Part shown: piece by piece, positions 10,992 through 23,574 of the stretch
How positions within the stretch are numbered: the stretch's first letter is position 1
Layout of the letters: each line of letters begins with the position of its first letter
DNA from: Pseudopyrenochaeta lycopersici
Taxonomy: Eukaryota; Ascomycota; Dothideomycetes; Pleosporales; Pseudopyrenochaetaceae
DNA: 64,000 bases
Assembly (NCBI GenBank): GCA_003313425.1
Contig: NHZP01000003.1
Span: 806,001-870,000 of the forward strand
Direction of reading: 5' to 3'
Notes under the pieces: generated by a model
What the model saw: the letters and a program-made list of their open reading frames with translations, nothing else
Told to the model about the DNA's origin: nothing
Databases searched by the model: none
Position numbers and translations under genes: made by a program

Positions 10992-12031
10992 CTAATGTCC
11001 TTTCTCCAAGTGACTCTTGAGCTTATCTCTGCGATAGAACGTTTTTGTGCAGTTCGCCTTGGGACATACATGCGGTCTTACATTGTCATGTATCCTTGCA
11101 TGGCGGTCACGGTCGGCGCGTCGACTAAATGTCTGACCCACACATTGTGGATGATGACAAGCGAAACGAGTCTGTGTTGAAGAAGTATCGGAGGACGGCG
11201 GAGATGATTCTAGGCTATCATTGGGCGGCCCATCTGGTGTGAAGGCATTCATATGATTCACAGGAGTGAGACTTAGAAAAGATCAGCACAATGTGATGTC
11301 CCGTATTGAAGCTAATGTCAACTTACATAGTGTCAATTTCATAGAAATCTACAAACGCGTCGTCGTCAAAGATATCAGTGCTCCAATCAAAGTCTATATG
11401 CGGCCATAATTCACCCGAAGCATTCATGTCGAAGAAAGAGCCACTGCTCGGACGCAGATTAATATATATTTCATGCCTCAGTTCATCTCATATGCACTCA
11501 CTCAGCATCGTTGATTTCATCGAGACCATTCAGAGCCGATAGCGCCATCGTAGTTATGTCACCCTCGTCAAGCGGATACTCATGCTCTCGCGAAAGGCCC
11601 TCATAGCCATAAGGCAAATTGGGAATTACAGGCATTGAGTTGGGGCGGATATACCCATGAGCGAGTCCATTGGTCGAACGGCCGACATCAGAAGGTTTGA
11701 TGCCGTATGGTTCCCCGCCAGTGACATTGTTTTGTTGGTAGTCACCGACCCCAGAGGCGGTGGGTGAGACTACGGTATGAGGTGGTCCGAAGGACGGGCC
11801 AAGGTACTGAGAGATCGCATTTATTGAACGCCTAGACGTTGGTTCGCTATTATAATATGCGCTACAGTTTTGATTGACTTCTTCGAGCGTGGTCCTAGAG
11901 TTAAGAGCAAATTTGCAGAGCTCGTCGAGCGAAGGAAGTTGAGAACTGGTGTCGTGTGTCTGGTCATTTAGGGTGAGTCCAAACGAAGAAAACGAAACTT
12001 GGAGTTACGAGAATACACTCACTCGTGCCAT
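10992..12031 (-). CDS. C2H2 zinc-finger transcription factor (287 aa)
   Basis: There are four exons: 12031-12023, 11959-11502, 11443-11327 and 11271-10992. All introns are 53-63 nt with gtgagt, gtgagt and gtaagt donors; the sum is 288 codons with stop. The first exon encodes only Met-Ala-Arg. The middle is Ser/Pro-rich with an acidic aromatic segment (ELWPHIDFDWSTDIFDDDAF) that resembles an activation domain. The C-terminus holds two C2H2 fingers: Cys at about 233 and 238 with His 252 and 256, then Cys 264 and 269 with His 282 and 287. The last zinc ligand is the final residue. The target genes are unknown. The two-finger C-terminal layout is common in Dothideomycete regulators of unknown role. 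The start exon is the weakest element. Confidence 0.78.
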
Positions 12032-12204
12032 GGAATCCACTGCAACCTTGCCTCTCGACAAAGGGTGCAGTCTCTCGGCACGAGTGACAGCATTTTGCCT
12101 GATATAGGTAAATTTTTTGGCATAGGTTCGAGGTGCTTGGATCCAAAATGCGGACGGGGTCTGCCCTTTATGCACTCCGAGGCGTCAGCCCGGGAGGTTT
12201 GACC

Positions 12205-12273
12205 GACCATTTCACCGCCCCTCACCGGAAGGGCGTCGCTTTCGTGCGCATCATGTCCCTCCGCTTGCCACGT
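12205..12273. repeat. 69-nt direct repeat, copy 1
   Basis: Differs from copy 2 (12317-12385) at only 5 of 69 positions; the period is 112 bp. It lies about 175-245 bp upstream of the C2H2 factor start. Confidence 0.85.
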
Positions 12274-12316
12274 ATTGCCCATTCAGCGCCTGGACGTCTC
12301 GGGCGGAGGGCAGAGC

Positions 12317-12385
12317 GACCATTTCAACGCCCCTCACCGGAACGGCGTCGCTTTCGTGCGCAACGTGTCCCTCCGTTTGCCACGT
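12317..12385. repeat. 69-nt direct repeat, copy 2
   Basis: Second copy of the GC-rich block starting GACCATTTCA and ending TTGCCACGT. Both copies are followed within 25 nt by the shared octamer CTGGACGT. Confidence 0.85.
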
Positions 12386-13181
12386 CTGGACGTGACTCAG
12401 GCTGTGGCAGCGGGCGCTTTACAGGTTCTTGGGAGTTGGGGAGCATACTAAAAAAGAAAAGATCGGCTGTGGCTTGTAAGAATAATATTCGGGAACTCGT
12501 GCTGGACATGGCTCGTCTGAAGTTACGTCTGGATTTGATTATATCGACCTTACAAATACTGTATTTTCTTCTGAGCTCAAAGTCCGCACTGCAACCCTGA
12601 ATCTATCTCATAGTCTCTACATTTGCCATTACTTCGTTCGAGCAAGCATGAGTAGTATCGGCGTGCGGTAAAAGTGCTTATGTCATGTGGAGGCAGTGGT
12701 AGGTCTGACATCAACAGCAATTCTGAGCCGACGAAAAAATTGTTCTCTCCACGAGCTTTTGTATCCGATAACTAGACTATAATGTCGCCAAATGCCCAAT
12801 TCTTTCAGTTCGGAATCGGTCGCACGATGCAGCACCCAAGCTTGAAGCAGGCAGGCCCATACAGTCATTGTATGTATTAAGGCTAATTTGTGGAAATCGA
12901 AAGCATATCTAGCGCCGCTTCACTGAGATATCATCTACAGGTGCCTTTTTAACATGTTTAGAACCAAGGCTTCGACTATTCCCCAATCCCTCGGGTCCAG
13001 GCGACAAGCCGGTCATCATGCACACAACAAAGAAAGCTTTTAGCAGCGTGAACAAAGCCTTCACCCATACGCCTGCTTTGTGTCAATCACGTACCGTGTG
13101 CGCAGCGTGGCAGTGCCTTATGACGTGCTTGATGCATACCACTCTCATCAGCAATTCCTAATATCATTGCCACTCGAGAAT
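12386..13181. other. Intergenic, nothing recognised
   Basis: About 0.8 kb between the repeat block and the receptor gene. No coding signal was seen beyond short ORFs; it presumably carries the receptor promoter. Confidence 0.45.
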
Positions 13182-15258
13182 ATGTCCGCTGAAATTCTCG
13201 CAAACACGACAATAAGCCCATGTCCGGCGCCTCTGCTGGACGAATCGCTCTTCTCGAACAAAGCAGGGCGGTATTGCAGTTTCGGAGCTTTTGAAGCCGG
13301 CGCAAGCGATGCATCATGCTGCTTTCCATGCCCAATCCAGGACTGGGTGTATCCACCAGGTATTTCATCATTAAAAAGACGATTCTTGGAACAAGGTAAC
13401 TGACGCGTACACGTAGAATGGCAATCTCGTCTCCGCATCCCCAACTACCTCTCCATCCTTAGCATAGTGCTCTGCTCCTTTCTCCTCCTCTCTTTCCTCA
13501 TTCTCCCCCCCGCGCAGTCGCATAGGCACTATCTCTCCATTGGTCTGCTTCTCCCCATCCTCCTCATATCGCTCTCTTTTGCGATTCCCGTGTCAACTAA
13601 GCCGAATTACTGCTACGATGCCATCACACCTTCTGACATGCATAGTTCCATGTCATGCGCGTGGACGGGCTCGTTGGTCACTCTCGGCAGCATTGGCTGC
13701 GTCGTATGGGTTTTCCTTCGAAGTTTGTGGCTGTTTGTGCGAATCGTATATGATGTTGCGCCTGGACGGACGTTCATGTATGCAAGCATAGCAACTGGCA
13801 CGCTGTTACCTGTAGTCTTTCTCGTCGCTGTCTTGACGAGCACAGGGTATAGTTACCGTATGGGCCAGACCTGTCTGCCAAACCATGAGAATGCCATTGT
13901 CACGTTCTGGATATGGCTCATTGTCTTTGCGATACTGGGGTTCGCACTGCAGTCTATCACAACTGGGTATTGTGTGTGGATATACATTCGCACACTGCGC
14001 CGCGAGCGCTCAAACCTTTCTAGCGAGGCTCATGGAGAGACACAACGCACACATGTTGAGACATGGGGGAACGTCAAGAAGTTGTTTGTCCTGCAGTGGC
14101 GCAACATTCTCGTTAGCGTCTTTGTGTTGATTAGCAGTTTGGCCTTCTTCATCGTATTTTGGACACAAGACTCCAAGCTTGGACGGGCCGTCAACAATGC
14201 AGAGAACTTCGCACGGATAAAGGACTGGGTCATCTGCCACACGTCTGCTCGAGGTGATAATTCGGAATGTCGCAAGTATGTCGAAAACCTCATCAAAGAT
14301 CAAACCTCTGTTGTGGCGGCTCTCATCCTCGTCTCGGTATGTCTTAGCTTACTCATGGCTCCCTTGATATTGCAAATTACTGACTGGGATACAGTTAATT
14401 GGTGTCGAAGTATTCACCCTCCTCTTCCGCCGCTCCATGATTCAGGCCTGGTTTGCACTCTTCAAGAAACTAGGGGGTAGAAATGGGAGCGATTGGGCCC
14501 GCCCCCAAACACCGGAGCTTACCTCCTTTGAGAACCCGGAGAAGTACTCCCTACCAGCCGCGAATAGACGAAGACGACCCAGATCCCGCTTTATCGAGGA
14601 CTTTGATGCGAATCGAGCGTTAGTAGTAACTCCAGTAGAAGTTAGCAACGAAAGGCAGACTTCACCCCCAACTTTTCCTCCTGGGTCGCCGCCTTCTACA
14701 CCCAATGAAACTGCCCGCGCTCACCAATCACCCCTTCAGGAGACATCCTCCACGACAGATGTCCGCCTCGCAGAAGTACCAAAGATCTACATTACTGCCC
14801 CTTCCACACCTTCGCTACACTATTCTATTCTGCCAGACCCACTTGTCTCTTCACATCAACCTCACCTCCCCATCTCGCTCTCAAAGCAATTGCCTATTAC
14901 ATCGACAATTCGGCAGTACCATCCTTCTCGTCCCGCCCCACTACCGCCGTCTCGAGAAAGCAATGTGCTGAGATCATCTTTACCATCCACGTTACCGAGC
15001 ATGTTGTCGAATGATTCGAACGTAAGCCCAGGGATGCAGAATTTACAAAGCAGTTGGAGGCAATCTACGATAAATGCGTTCGAAAAGGTTGTTAGTAGCA
15101 GTAAGCCATCAGAAAGTGTTGAGTTATCCGGTGAAGATGAGAACAAGCGAGTGTTGAAGAGCAGAGTGCGGATCTCACACCCACTACCGGAGAGTTTTGA
15201 ACATTTAGATGGCGCATTTATGAATCCGGCTAAAGGCGACATTATCCACGCATTCTGA
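13182..15258 (+). CDS. Seven-transmembrane receptor-like protein (family 2 GPCR-like, 653 aa)
   Basis: Exons are 13182-13359, 13417-14336 and 14395-15258, with introns of 57 and 58 nt. The N-terminal outside domain has an N-glycosylation sequon at residue 8 (NTT) and clustered cysteines (CSFGAF, CCFPCPIQDWVYPP), typical of the fungal proteins matched to the secretin-like GPCR profile. Seven hydrophobic segments follow, beginning with LSILSIVLCSFLLLSF and ending with AALILVSLIGVEVFTLLF, which is formed across intron 2. The C-terminal 250 residues are a Ser/Pro-rich cytoplasmic tail suited to phosphorylation. I infer a plasma-membrane receptor; ligand and G-protein coupling are unknown. The Met at 13182 is the only sensible start, since upstream in-frame codons are non-ATG. 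Confidence 0.85.
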
Positions 15259-16019
15259 GGGAAAGAAAGGCAAAATCAGGACCTAAACTACTATGCTCAT
15301 AGAAAGAAGTGGGCAACTCCATCACTGAGGCATATCCTATTTGTACACCTCCTTCCACGTCCTACTATAGACATCCCATAGAACTCCAGCATGATAGACT
15401 CAAATATATTCAATAGCCTTTACCCGCTCGTAACGGAACCAACGCGGTAGCGGAATACCCTATCAGTTCTTTGACTTCGCAGCATAGAAATCTACACACA
15501 CCTTATTTTTTCTAGTATCTTTTTGAAATACGTGCTAGAACTAATCTTGAACCTATAATAACATACTTACATGAAAATTGTGTTTGCATAAACGCCTCCC
15601 TGCCTAATTCGCAAAGGGGCTTTATGTTAGCGACGTCAAGCCACGTGCGTTTTAGTTCTACCATCTAGCATATTCCTGTCGCAACAAATCCTCAAGCCTT
15701 TCATAGCGTGGCGCTAACGATTATTGAACGCCATAGTCAGTCAAAACCCACGACAACCAACGTAAACGATGTACATGGCATGGCACTTTCAATTCTATCC
15801 ACGTGATCCCTCAAGAACTTGAACTTACCGGCTTGCTAGCTACTGGAAAACAAGTTCTGACCACTAGGGTGCGCCAGCGGTATTCATTGGCTCCTTGAGA
15901 TCATTGATACATGCTTAACACTATGAAATATAAAGGCTAAGGTAGAGTACATGCGTGAGTGGTTTGTGATAGGCAATTTGTGAGATTAGAATTCATAAGG
16001 TGCTAATTGATCATAGCCA
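15259..16019. other. Intergenic between convergent genes
   Basis: 761 bp between the receptor stop and the HET gene stop. Fairly AT-rich with no ORF of interest; presumably the two 3' UTRs. Confidence 0.45.
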
Positions 16020-18110
16020 TTAAATCAATTTGAACTCCTCTAACTCATCGCCCTCATCCCAACCTTCTCCTTCCATGAGGCCAACTACATGAGCTGGCCC
16101 ATGAAACTGCCACTGAATGTCCCCATCCGGTTCTGCCTGTCGCGCTATCATCGGACTACCACAGCCCTCCCAGAGCACAATATGATCTCCACCCTTTATC
16201 CCGTGGAAAGCGATACCAGGCTTACCGGATTCGGTTATGAAGAAGTCCTTATCATGATGCTCGTTGGTCGCAAGGGCAATGAAATGATAGAGGCTAATGT
16301 ATGGATCCAGCACTATGGCTATCGCTAGGAATGGCGGTAAGCCGGGTAGCTCTAACGCCTGCTCTATAACAGTCCCGGCAATATGATCTGGAAGAATGGT
16401 CTGAAGAGCGGTGTGGACTTCTTCAGAGTTGATTGTATCCATGTCTATCAAGAAGGATAGGCGCATGAAAGTTTTAATTCTTAGCTTTGTAGACGTGATG
16501 TTTGCTTCTTCGCATATATTCACCTCCGTTGGCGTGACATTGACTTCTGTCGTATCGTCTAGAACCAACAACGCAATTACATCAATAATGTCCTCCTCTG
16601 CCGCAGTCGGGATTATAGTCGGATAAACATATATGAAACCTTCCAATACCGCCGAGAGGTCCATCATGGCCTCGACGAGTCGTTCAGTGTCGTTGTCACT
16701 TGTATTTCTTTGTCGCGCTTCTTGGCCAAGAGCCACAGAAGCCTTGATCACGTCCACCTGTTTACCTCGAACCCGGAGCCCTGTTCCATTCACAACGATA
16801 CTGCAGCTCAAGGATGCCTGACCAGCAGCACGGCTCTTTCGCAGGGATTGAGTCCATAAGTAGTAGGACATGGGAAATGACGTTTGCCAATCAGGAACCC
16901 ATGACGGTAAATCTGGATTCCGGTCATTGGTGTTAATATAGTAGAATATGTCCGTCGGCGTAGCTAAGTTTTCAAGCATTGCTGTAGTAAACTCAAGATA
17001 GATAAGTTCAATAGGTTTTGAGTAGTCAACCTGGCGCAATGTTGTATTGGCCTCAGAATCTCCCTCGAACGCCCATAGCATGGCGTAAGCTTTGTCTCTG
17101 GGTTCTGTTGCACTGAGTGCGTGTGACTTTGACAGCGCTAGGCTCGCTGTACCTTTAGTCACAGTTTGCAAGACGCTGTCTCTACATCCTCGATGAAGCG
17201 CTTCCACTCCGAGGTAGTCCGGAAGCACGAAGTGGGTCTCCAGGGCATTGATTAGGGACCACTGCTTAATCCCATCCGTGTTTATGTTAGCGTCCGCTTC
17301 TTGAAACTTCAAGAAGCCTCCAGGATTTTTCACGGCGAAAAGAGCGGCGGCAACGAAGTCTGGCCAAGGCACAATTGCGGTCCCGTGGTGGACGACGATG
17401 TTGCGTGCCATGGCGATCTCCTGGACTGTCCAGACGCGAGTGAAATAGGAGTGCATAAATGGTGCGGTGAATGCATCTTTACCCATTAGCTCTCAGATCT
17501 TTCCAAAAGGCTTCACCGAGGTTGACTGACCACCTAAAACCTGGGCTTGCCGGGTAATCCAACTTTCACATGTTCGAACTACGAGTGTATCCTCTGGCAT
17601 ATGACCATGTACTTCCTCATGTTCATCATACAGACGAATCAGTCCCCATCGATACATCCATCCGATCCACCCTATCAGCTTCATGGTTTGTCTTGCTTTA
17701 TCATATTCTGTATCATGATCATTCAGCCAAATGAGTACCGTGGCCGCTCTGGAATATATCTCCGCCATCAAAGGTACCTGCTGGTTTTTTTCGGCCTGAG
17801 ATTTCTGATCAATGCATATAGCATCGATCCACAAAGTCCGCCGCACGAAGCGATACCGCAAGCCTCGAAGAGCATCTAGGCAATTTTGGGTGATCTCGAG
17901 AACGGAGCCCTGCACGGTGATTGAAGTCACTGTGGTGACCTTACCCCAAACATATGACAAAGCCTCGAAATTTGGATTGTCGTCTAGCCTGGTCGTCGAC
18001 AGAGTTCCTTGGATGGGGGAGCCTTCCCACCATGCTGGTTCAAGATGGAAAATACGAATTGATCGCGGTGACTGCAGTGGCTCGTACTGGTAATTTGTAG
18101 TTAAGGACAT
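16020..18110 (-). CDS. HET-domain (heterokaryon incompatibility) protein, about 678 aa
   Basis: The start is the Met at 18110 (MSLTTNYQYEP). Three HET-domain blocks are present: FEALSYVWG (residues 48-56), LWIDAICIDQ (93-102) and EKNQQVPLMAEIYSRA (107-122). After the junction come RVWTVQEIAMARNIVVHHG and a C-terminal half typical of the family (DHIVLWEGCGSPMIARQ). The two reading frames join if 17477-17530 is an intron (54 nt, donor gtcagt, gctaat branch, acceptor aaag). That gives exons 18110-17531 and 17476-16020. A neighbouring gtggtc donor would also keep the frame. If neither is spliced, the gene is frameshifted. HET proteins mediate non-self recognition and cell death after hyphal fusion; the partner is unknown. 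Confidence 0.82.
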
Positions 18111-19387
18111 GCTTAAGACGTGGGAAGTTGAAGCGGACAAGCCAGAACTGTGGATGCACCAAAGGTACCAGGCTGTTGGGGATTCCGGAAATACGATATC
18201 AGGCAGCTGAGATGAGGCAGGGCGTGCCTCGCGCCACGTCAGTAAAAGGAAGCACAAACAGCCACAGGCATGATTGCCTCAGCTGAACGACCCAAATTAT
18301 GTAAGTAAAAGTACGCAGTCATTATTATGTGAGTTGTCACAATGTCATTCAGTGAAAGGATTAGAGGTACCCTACTGGCGCGTCTTTGTATTGTTTGAGT
18401 ATCTAACTGATCTGCGCGCTCAGCCTTGTGTACTCTGCTCCCCCAAATAGAAACTCTTGCGTTTTCTCTTTTGAGCCCTCAATGAGATAGAAGCATGGAA
18501 AACTAAGCCTTGCCTGTCGTCTCGCTGTCTTAGAGGCCTGAGGTTCGATTATGTGCCAGCCTCGTGAATGGATAGGGGCCTGTAACTGAGACACAAGTTG
18601 TCGCCGTGAATGAAATAGTCGACGACGCACTGAGCATAATCGTGATTTTTTAGTTAGAATATGGGAAAGTATACAAAAAAAAGGCTAAACAATAAGCGAG
18701 TATCGAGCGCATAACTACACGACCGTATATTGTTTTCGTTATGGCGGTTAATCTACTCCCATTAGACGCACGTTAGACCAATTTCTTTTCTTTCCCTTTC
18801 CTCTTCCTTCTTCCAACACTCTGTTAAAATCTAGTAAAGATCTTAAGCATAGACCAGCATGCAAAAACAAAAACATACAACAGCGGGGATTCGCTAGTGG
18901 TCACCCACCTAACTACTAATCCGCCGGTATCTTGCTTAAATAGGGCTGAGCGAACGGGAAGCCTTGCTCTCAAGATCCTATGGTCGTATGTGGAAGGATT
19001 GATAAGTTGTTGAATTAAGTAATGCAGTGATACTGGTGAATATGTGAATGTTTGACTGTATATAACAAGAGTGAGCGTGATCTCGTTCGAAGGAGCAAAA
19101 AGATCTAGATATATACATTTCGGAAGGAGAAATGTGGGCTGATGGAAGAAGATAGTTAGAAGAGTGTAGAGTGTTGGAGGTTGACAGTCCCATCCCTCAC
19201 CACTAGCCCAGACGAAATGGTTTCGACTACTCCAGTTGGCACTTTGGCGCATGGCTCTTCTGAACTAGTATTCTGTTAATTCGATTTAACAATGGTATCC
19301 GTCTGTCTATCATCTAATTGCAACGTGAACGCTCAAAAGTCCGCCCCGGGTCTATAAAAATCACCGCCATCGCCCATCAAATGCCGT
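18111..19387. other. Intergenic, gene-poor
   Basis: About 1.3 kb, AT-rich in part (18640-18860), between the HET start and the Vip1 stop. I saw no conserved protein or tRNA. Confidence 0.45.
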
Positions 19388-22300
19388 CTAAGCGCCCAAT
19401 GCCGGTGGAGGCAACTCAGCGGGTGATACCTCTTTCTGCAGAGGCGTTGGCACGACACTGTCAATGTCGTCCTTTCTCTCTTCTGTTCTTCCCCTTCCTT
19501 CATCTTCAGATTTCATATCTTCCTTGTCCTTACTCTTTCCGTTTGTCCGCCGGTCAAAGGCATCGGGAACCTTCTCACTGAGATCAATAGCGACGAACGA
19601 TTTAGGGAGTTTGACACTGTGCTATATTAGTATGCTGACGGTATGAGAAGAGGACGGTTTCTCACGTGTGGAACTTGGCGCGTAATGTTTCGAGCACGTC
19701 CTTCCAATCTTGGTGGAGAGTGAGACTGCGGCGAGGGGAAAAGCCAATCATGTGACGAGAGTCAAGCTGTCTGTACACAGGTTAAATCGTTTCCAAGACT
19801 CATATCGCGTAATGGAAATACTTACACATCAAGTGGAGCAAAGGCATGACAGCCTGGCGAGAGAGTTATGCGGATACTGTAATTGAACGTGTTCGGCTGA
19901 TCGTTAATACTGGTATTCTCTGATTCATACAATTCGAAGTTGATCTGGGACAAGTAATCGAGCTCAGGGATGGCGTTCCGTTGGATCTTGGTCTCAATGC
20001 CGCCCTCAAGGATGCAATTGAGCAGCGTGTAGATGTGAGACTCCTTGGTGAAGTAGAAGAAACACTTTGGCATATCAGAGGCCTGTAGCTCTTCCAGGTC
20101 ACCTACAATCTCCTTGAGCAATGGGAGCGATGTGAGTAAACCAATCTCTAGTTTCTCTTCACTGTCGATGCCGTACTCTTGTGGACCGATGTAATCGAAG
20201 AGTACTTTACAGAGATGGTACATTTCTCTAAGCTTGACGAGTCGCGCATCCATTTGAGCTTTTGTGGCGGCGGTGCTGACTCCAGTGTAGAGTTTGAAGT
20301 AAGAGTCGTGCACGTATGATGGCGGGGGCGGAGGTTTGATAGCAATTTCGGACTTGCGTCTGAGGCCCATACGATGCGTAAGACTGCCTCGCTCTTGAGG
20401 CTTGTTGGCAGCCTGCTCTTTTTCCGCTTTCAGCTGGGCTTCTGATGGTGTAGGGCCAGCTGGAATGGATTTAGTAGATGAATTGTCGGGTATTGTCTGT
20501 TTTGTGGGCTCTAGGATGGATTCCTCATCAATGAAAGTGGCGTCGGGGGTAAAGACCCACTCGAGAAAGGCGCGATTGTGAAGAGCATCGAACTTCATCG
20601 TGTCATAGAGCTCCGAGATCTTACTAGGATCGACCTTGTCGGCGTCGCCAAATTCTTTGAACAGCTTCTCCCAGCGTTCTTTGAAAAGCTCCGGGCCTTC
20701 GTTGCAACACCATCGCGACTGAATGTGGTTAACATTAGTGTGTTGATGCAAGGTCTGTCCTGGAGTGGTAGGTGCTGATGGCGGTGACTGTAATGCTGTA
20801 AGTGACGAGATGGCTTCAGATTCGATCTTCTTGAAGTTGTGGTTCATAACGCGCTGATGGAACTTCATGAGGTCGACCACTTGTCTGACGACGATGTACG
20901 GCTCAGGTACGTCCTTAGGCCACGCGAACTGCGGAGGGGCCTTGTCACCTGCGCGTAGTAAAGTCTTGAGTCGCTTCTTGACTTTATCCATAACGTCTTT
21001 CGCAGCGTTGGAATCGTCTAGAAGGTCTTTGCGGACTTGAATGTGTTCAGCCAGGTATTGATCTTTGTCTAGGAATGATGCCCCGAAAATCTGTGCGCTT
21101 GTGGTCACTCGTCGCTCCGAGCTGCTGAAGATGTGAACGTCATCTAGGACATCCCTATTCATTAACATAAGATCATTCCGGAAATTTGCACCCATATCCT
21201 GTGTCTGATGGCGGGCAGAGTGCGTTGGTTCGCCGCCCCACTTGATGATTAACTGTAGCTTGTCCAGAATCATGTTGTTATCTTGAGCTGTTATTCGAGA
21301 CAAAGTGATGCCGGACATAGAGTCACTCCTATTCTTGAGCGGTTCCGGATCTGTCTCCTTACCAGCAGTAGGCTGTGTCTCTTTATCATCACCAGCTGTT
21401 GAAGTTTGTTGTTGCTTCTCAGACGATTCTTCTGGCATGGTCTGCCCAGGTTGGAGTTCCTCCTTCTTTCTTTTACGGAACATTGGCTTGATCTGCACTT
21501 TTGTGCCGGGCCAAGCTCCCTTCTTGTTCAAGTATAATTGTAGCTCACGAAGTTTCTTCGGATCCTCAGCGCCCTCGTCCATAGCCAACTTGACTGCATC
21601 GCTGACACTCTGCAATGCCGCCTCCCCAATCAACAGCACCTCAGCTTGATGGCCTTTGAGAAGGTCGACGAACGGCTTGGTGTGGAACGTGTACTTGAAC
21701 TTTTGTTTTGGTGTACGGTCGGCGTGCCGAATTACAGCAACAACGCCTTTGAGCTTCCATTGCGCCTTCGAAGCGGGTGGAGGCACATTTACATGTTCTT
21801 CTGAATGCGAGCCTTCTCTGTCAAGATGTAGGTCGTTATCGTGTTTCGAAATCGAAAGCAGCACGTCTGGCTCGGAGTGTGGCTTCTCCGGGATTGCACC
21901 GGCTGTGGGAGGACTCAGAACTGCGACCGGGTTCGGTTTCTCAAAACTCGGTGAAGCTGCAATGGGAGTAGTGCTTAGCGATGTCTCAGGTGAAGAAGGC
22001 ATAGTATTAGCTTGCCGCATGTGAGGAAGATGGGAGTGATTGTGTGCATGGTTAGCCATTCTCGACATACTAGGACTCTTGAACAGCCTTCCCAATGTTT
22101 TGCGGTGACTCGATTGACCCTTCTGTGAGATTCCGGAAGTCTTGTCAGGACCTTCTTGTGCGTCGGCAGCGGCGTTCTGAGCGGCACCTTTGCGCTGCTT
22201 CCGTGATATTTCTTCAAGGAACATGTCTTTGAGAATGTTGGCTGCCTTATCGTAATAGTCGCCATTGTCCTTTACAAAGCTCCATCCGTTAACATCAATG

Positions 22301-23559
22301 ACATAGCTTTGGTCACCCGTTCGTAGCAGGTCAAACCCGCACACTCGCTGACCGAAGCCCTCAGAGATCTTGGCCGCAATGGCTGCTTCATTCTCATTGA
22401 GCTTCGTGACATAGCGGACTTCCTTGCCGCTAGGGTTGCGCTTGACAAGACCATCGACGACAGGTGACTTTCGGGTTTCGGCGTGGCAAAAGGATGGGCC
22501 AACAGTGTAGGCTTTGACGTCTTCGGAATTTTCGACCTGCAAGAACTGTTCATAGATGTAGCTGCCCTCGGGTTCAAGAATAGCCCTGGGGACTTCGAGC
22601 GAGTCATCTTTTTCGGAGCTCTTGTTGTTTATTTTTCGGAAGAGTCTTCGGCCGCCGCCACCGTCCTGCTTGTGAAAGTATATATGGATGTTGTGGTCTT
22701 CACCACTTACCGGCTTCTCGACGAAGGGTTTGGTCAAGGTAACGCCATCTACGCGGATGGCGTTGCCGTCGTCGATGAGCTCAACCTTCTTCGGTGCTTG
22801 AAAGCCCCCACCAGTGCCATCCTCTGGTCCTTCGAGCCTTAAGCCCGTTCGGTCGTACAAGGTTTTGGCAAATTCGGCAGATGGCAGCTTTGGACCGCCG
22901 TCGCGACTGACATCAATTCGCCTAGGCGTGGGGACGTTGAGCTTGTCGAGGATACCAAGACACAGCCGGCGATCCCACAGCACCTGCTGCATGGGCAGGT
23001 CATTGACGCAGAAGGGCTTGCGTAGACGCGTGTAGGCAATGGCCTTGTCCAGCGGGAAGCCATCGGAGAAGAAGGAAATGAGAAAGTCACAGACGGGCCA
23101 ATTTTCCACGGCCTCGTCGAGGATGATCTTGTCGCCAAAAATCTTGACCTCGAACTCCTCGACGAGCTTGCCAAAGATGTTGCGCGCCGGTTTACTGCGA
23201 GCCTTTGACTCGAGGGCGCAGACGCCAATAATGCCCTTTGTGGGCTTCTTCTCCCTCACGTCTCTGCTGGCAGGGCTGCTACTGGGGGCAGTGCTTCCGC
23301 TGATGCGTCTCTGTGCGGTTCGGCTACGGGATCGGCGGGGCTGCGAGGGCAGCGGCTGCTGGCTTGGGGTGGTGGACATGGTCGAGGTGGTGTTGGTGGA
23401 GGGGTTCGTGGTGGCGGCGGCGGTGGGGCTCGAGACTACCTGATCCTGGGGAAAGAGCAGCTGGGTGGGCGAGGCTTTTGGTCCTAGGCTTCCATTCTGG
23501 CTCGAGGTGGTGACCGACAGCGACGAGGTCGCGGTGGTGCTCTGGGGGACGCCTTCCAT
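19388..23559 (-). CDS. VIP1: Inositol hexakisphosphate/diphosphoinositol-pentakisphosphate kinase (Vip1/Asp1)
   Basis: Makes inositol pyrophosphates (1-IP7 and IP8) that control phosphate sensing, polarity and dimorphism. Exons are 23559-19826, 19770-19666 and 19616-19388 (1355 aa). After a Ser/Thr-rich leader, the ATP-grasp kinase domain begins at KGIIGVCALESKARS (near residue 108) and includes FGDKIILDE and FCVNDLPMQQVLWDRR. The histidine-acid-phosphatase-like domain begins with the RHADRTPKQK motif at about residue 608 and includes FSSSERRVTTSAQIFGASF. The second exon encodes SRHMIGFSPRRSLTLHQDW and the third KLPKSFVAIDLSE, both conserved in the family. The dual kinase/phosphatase layout is intact. 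A further 183-codon ORF lies upstream in the same frame and probably extends the N-terminus. Confidence 0.95.
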
Positions 23560-23574
23560 CCTGGCTACGCGAGG

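Noticed and set aside
12133..12600. 155-codon plus-strand ORF over the tandem repeat
   Set aside because: Arg-rich, antisense to the C2H2 promoter and created by the GC-rich repeat; no coding signature.
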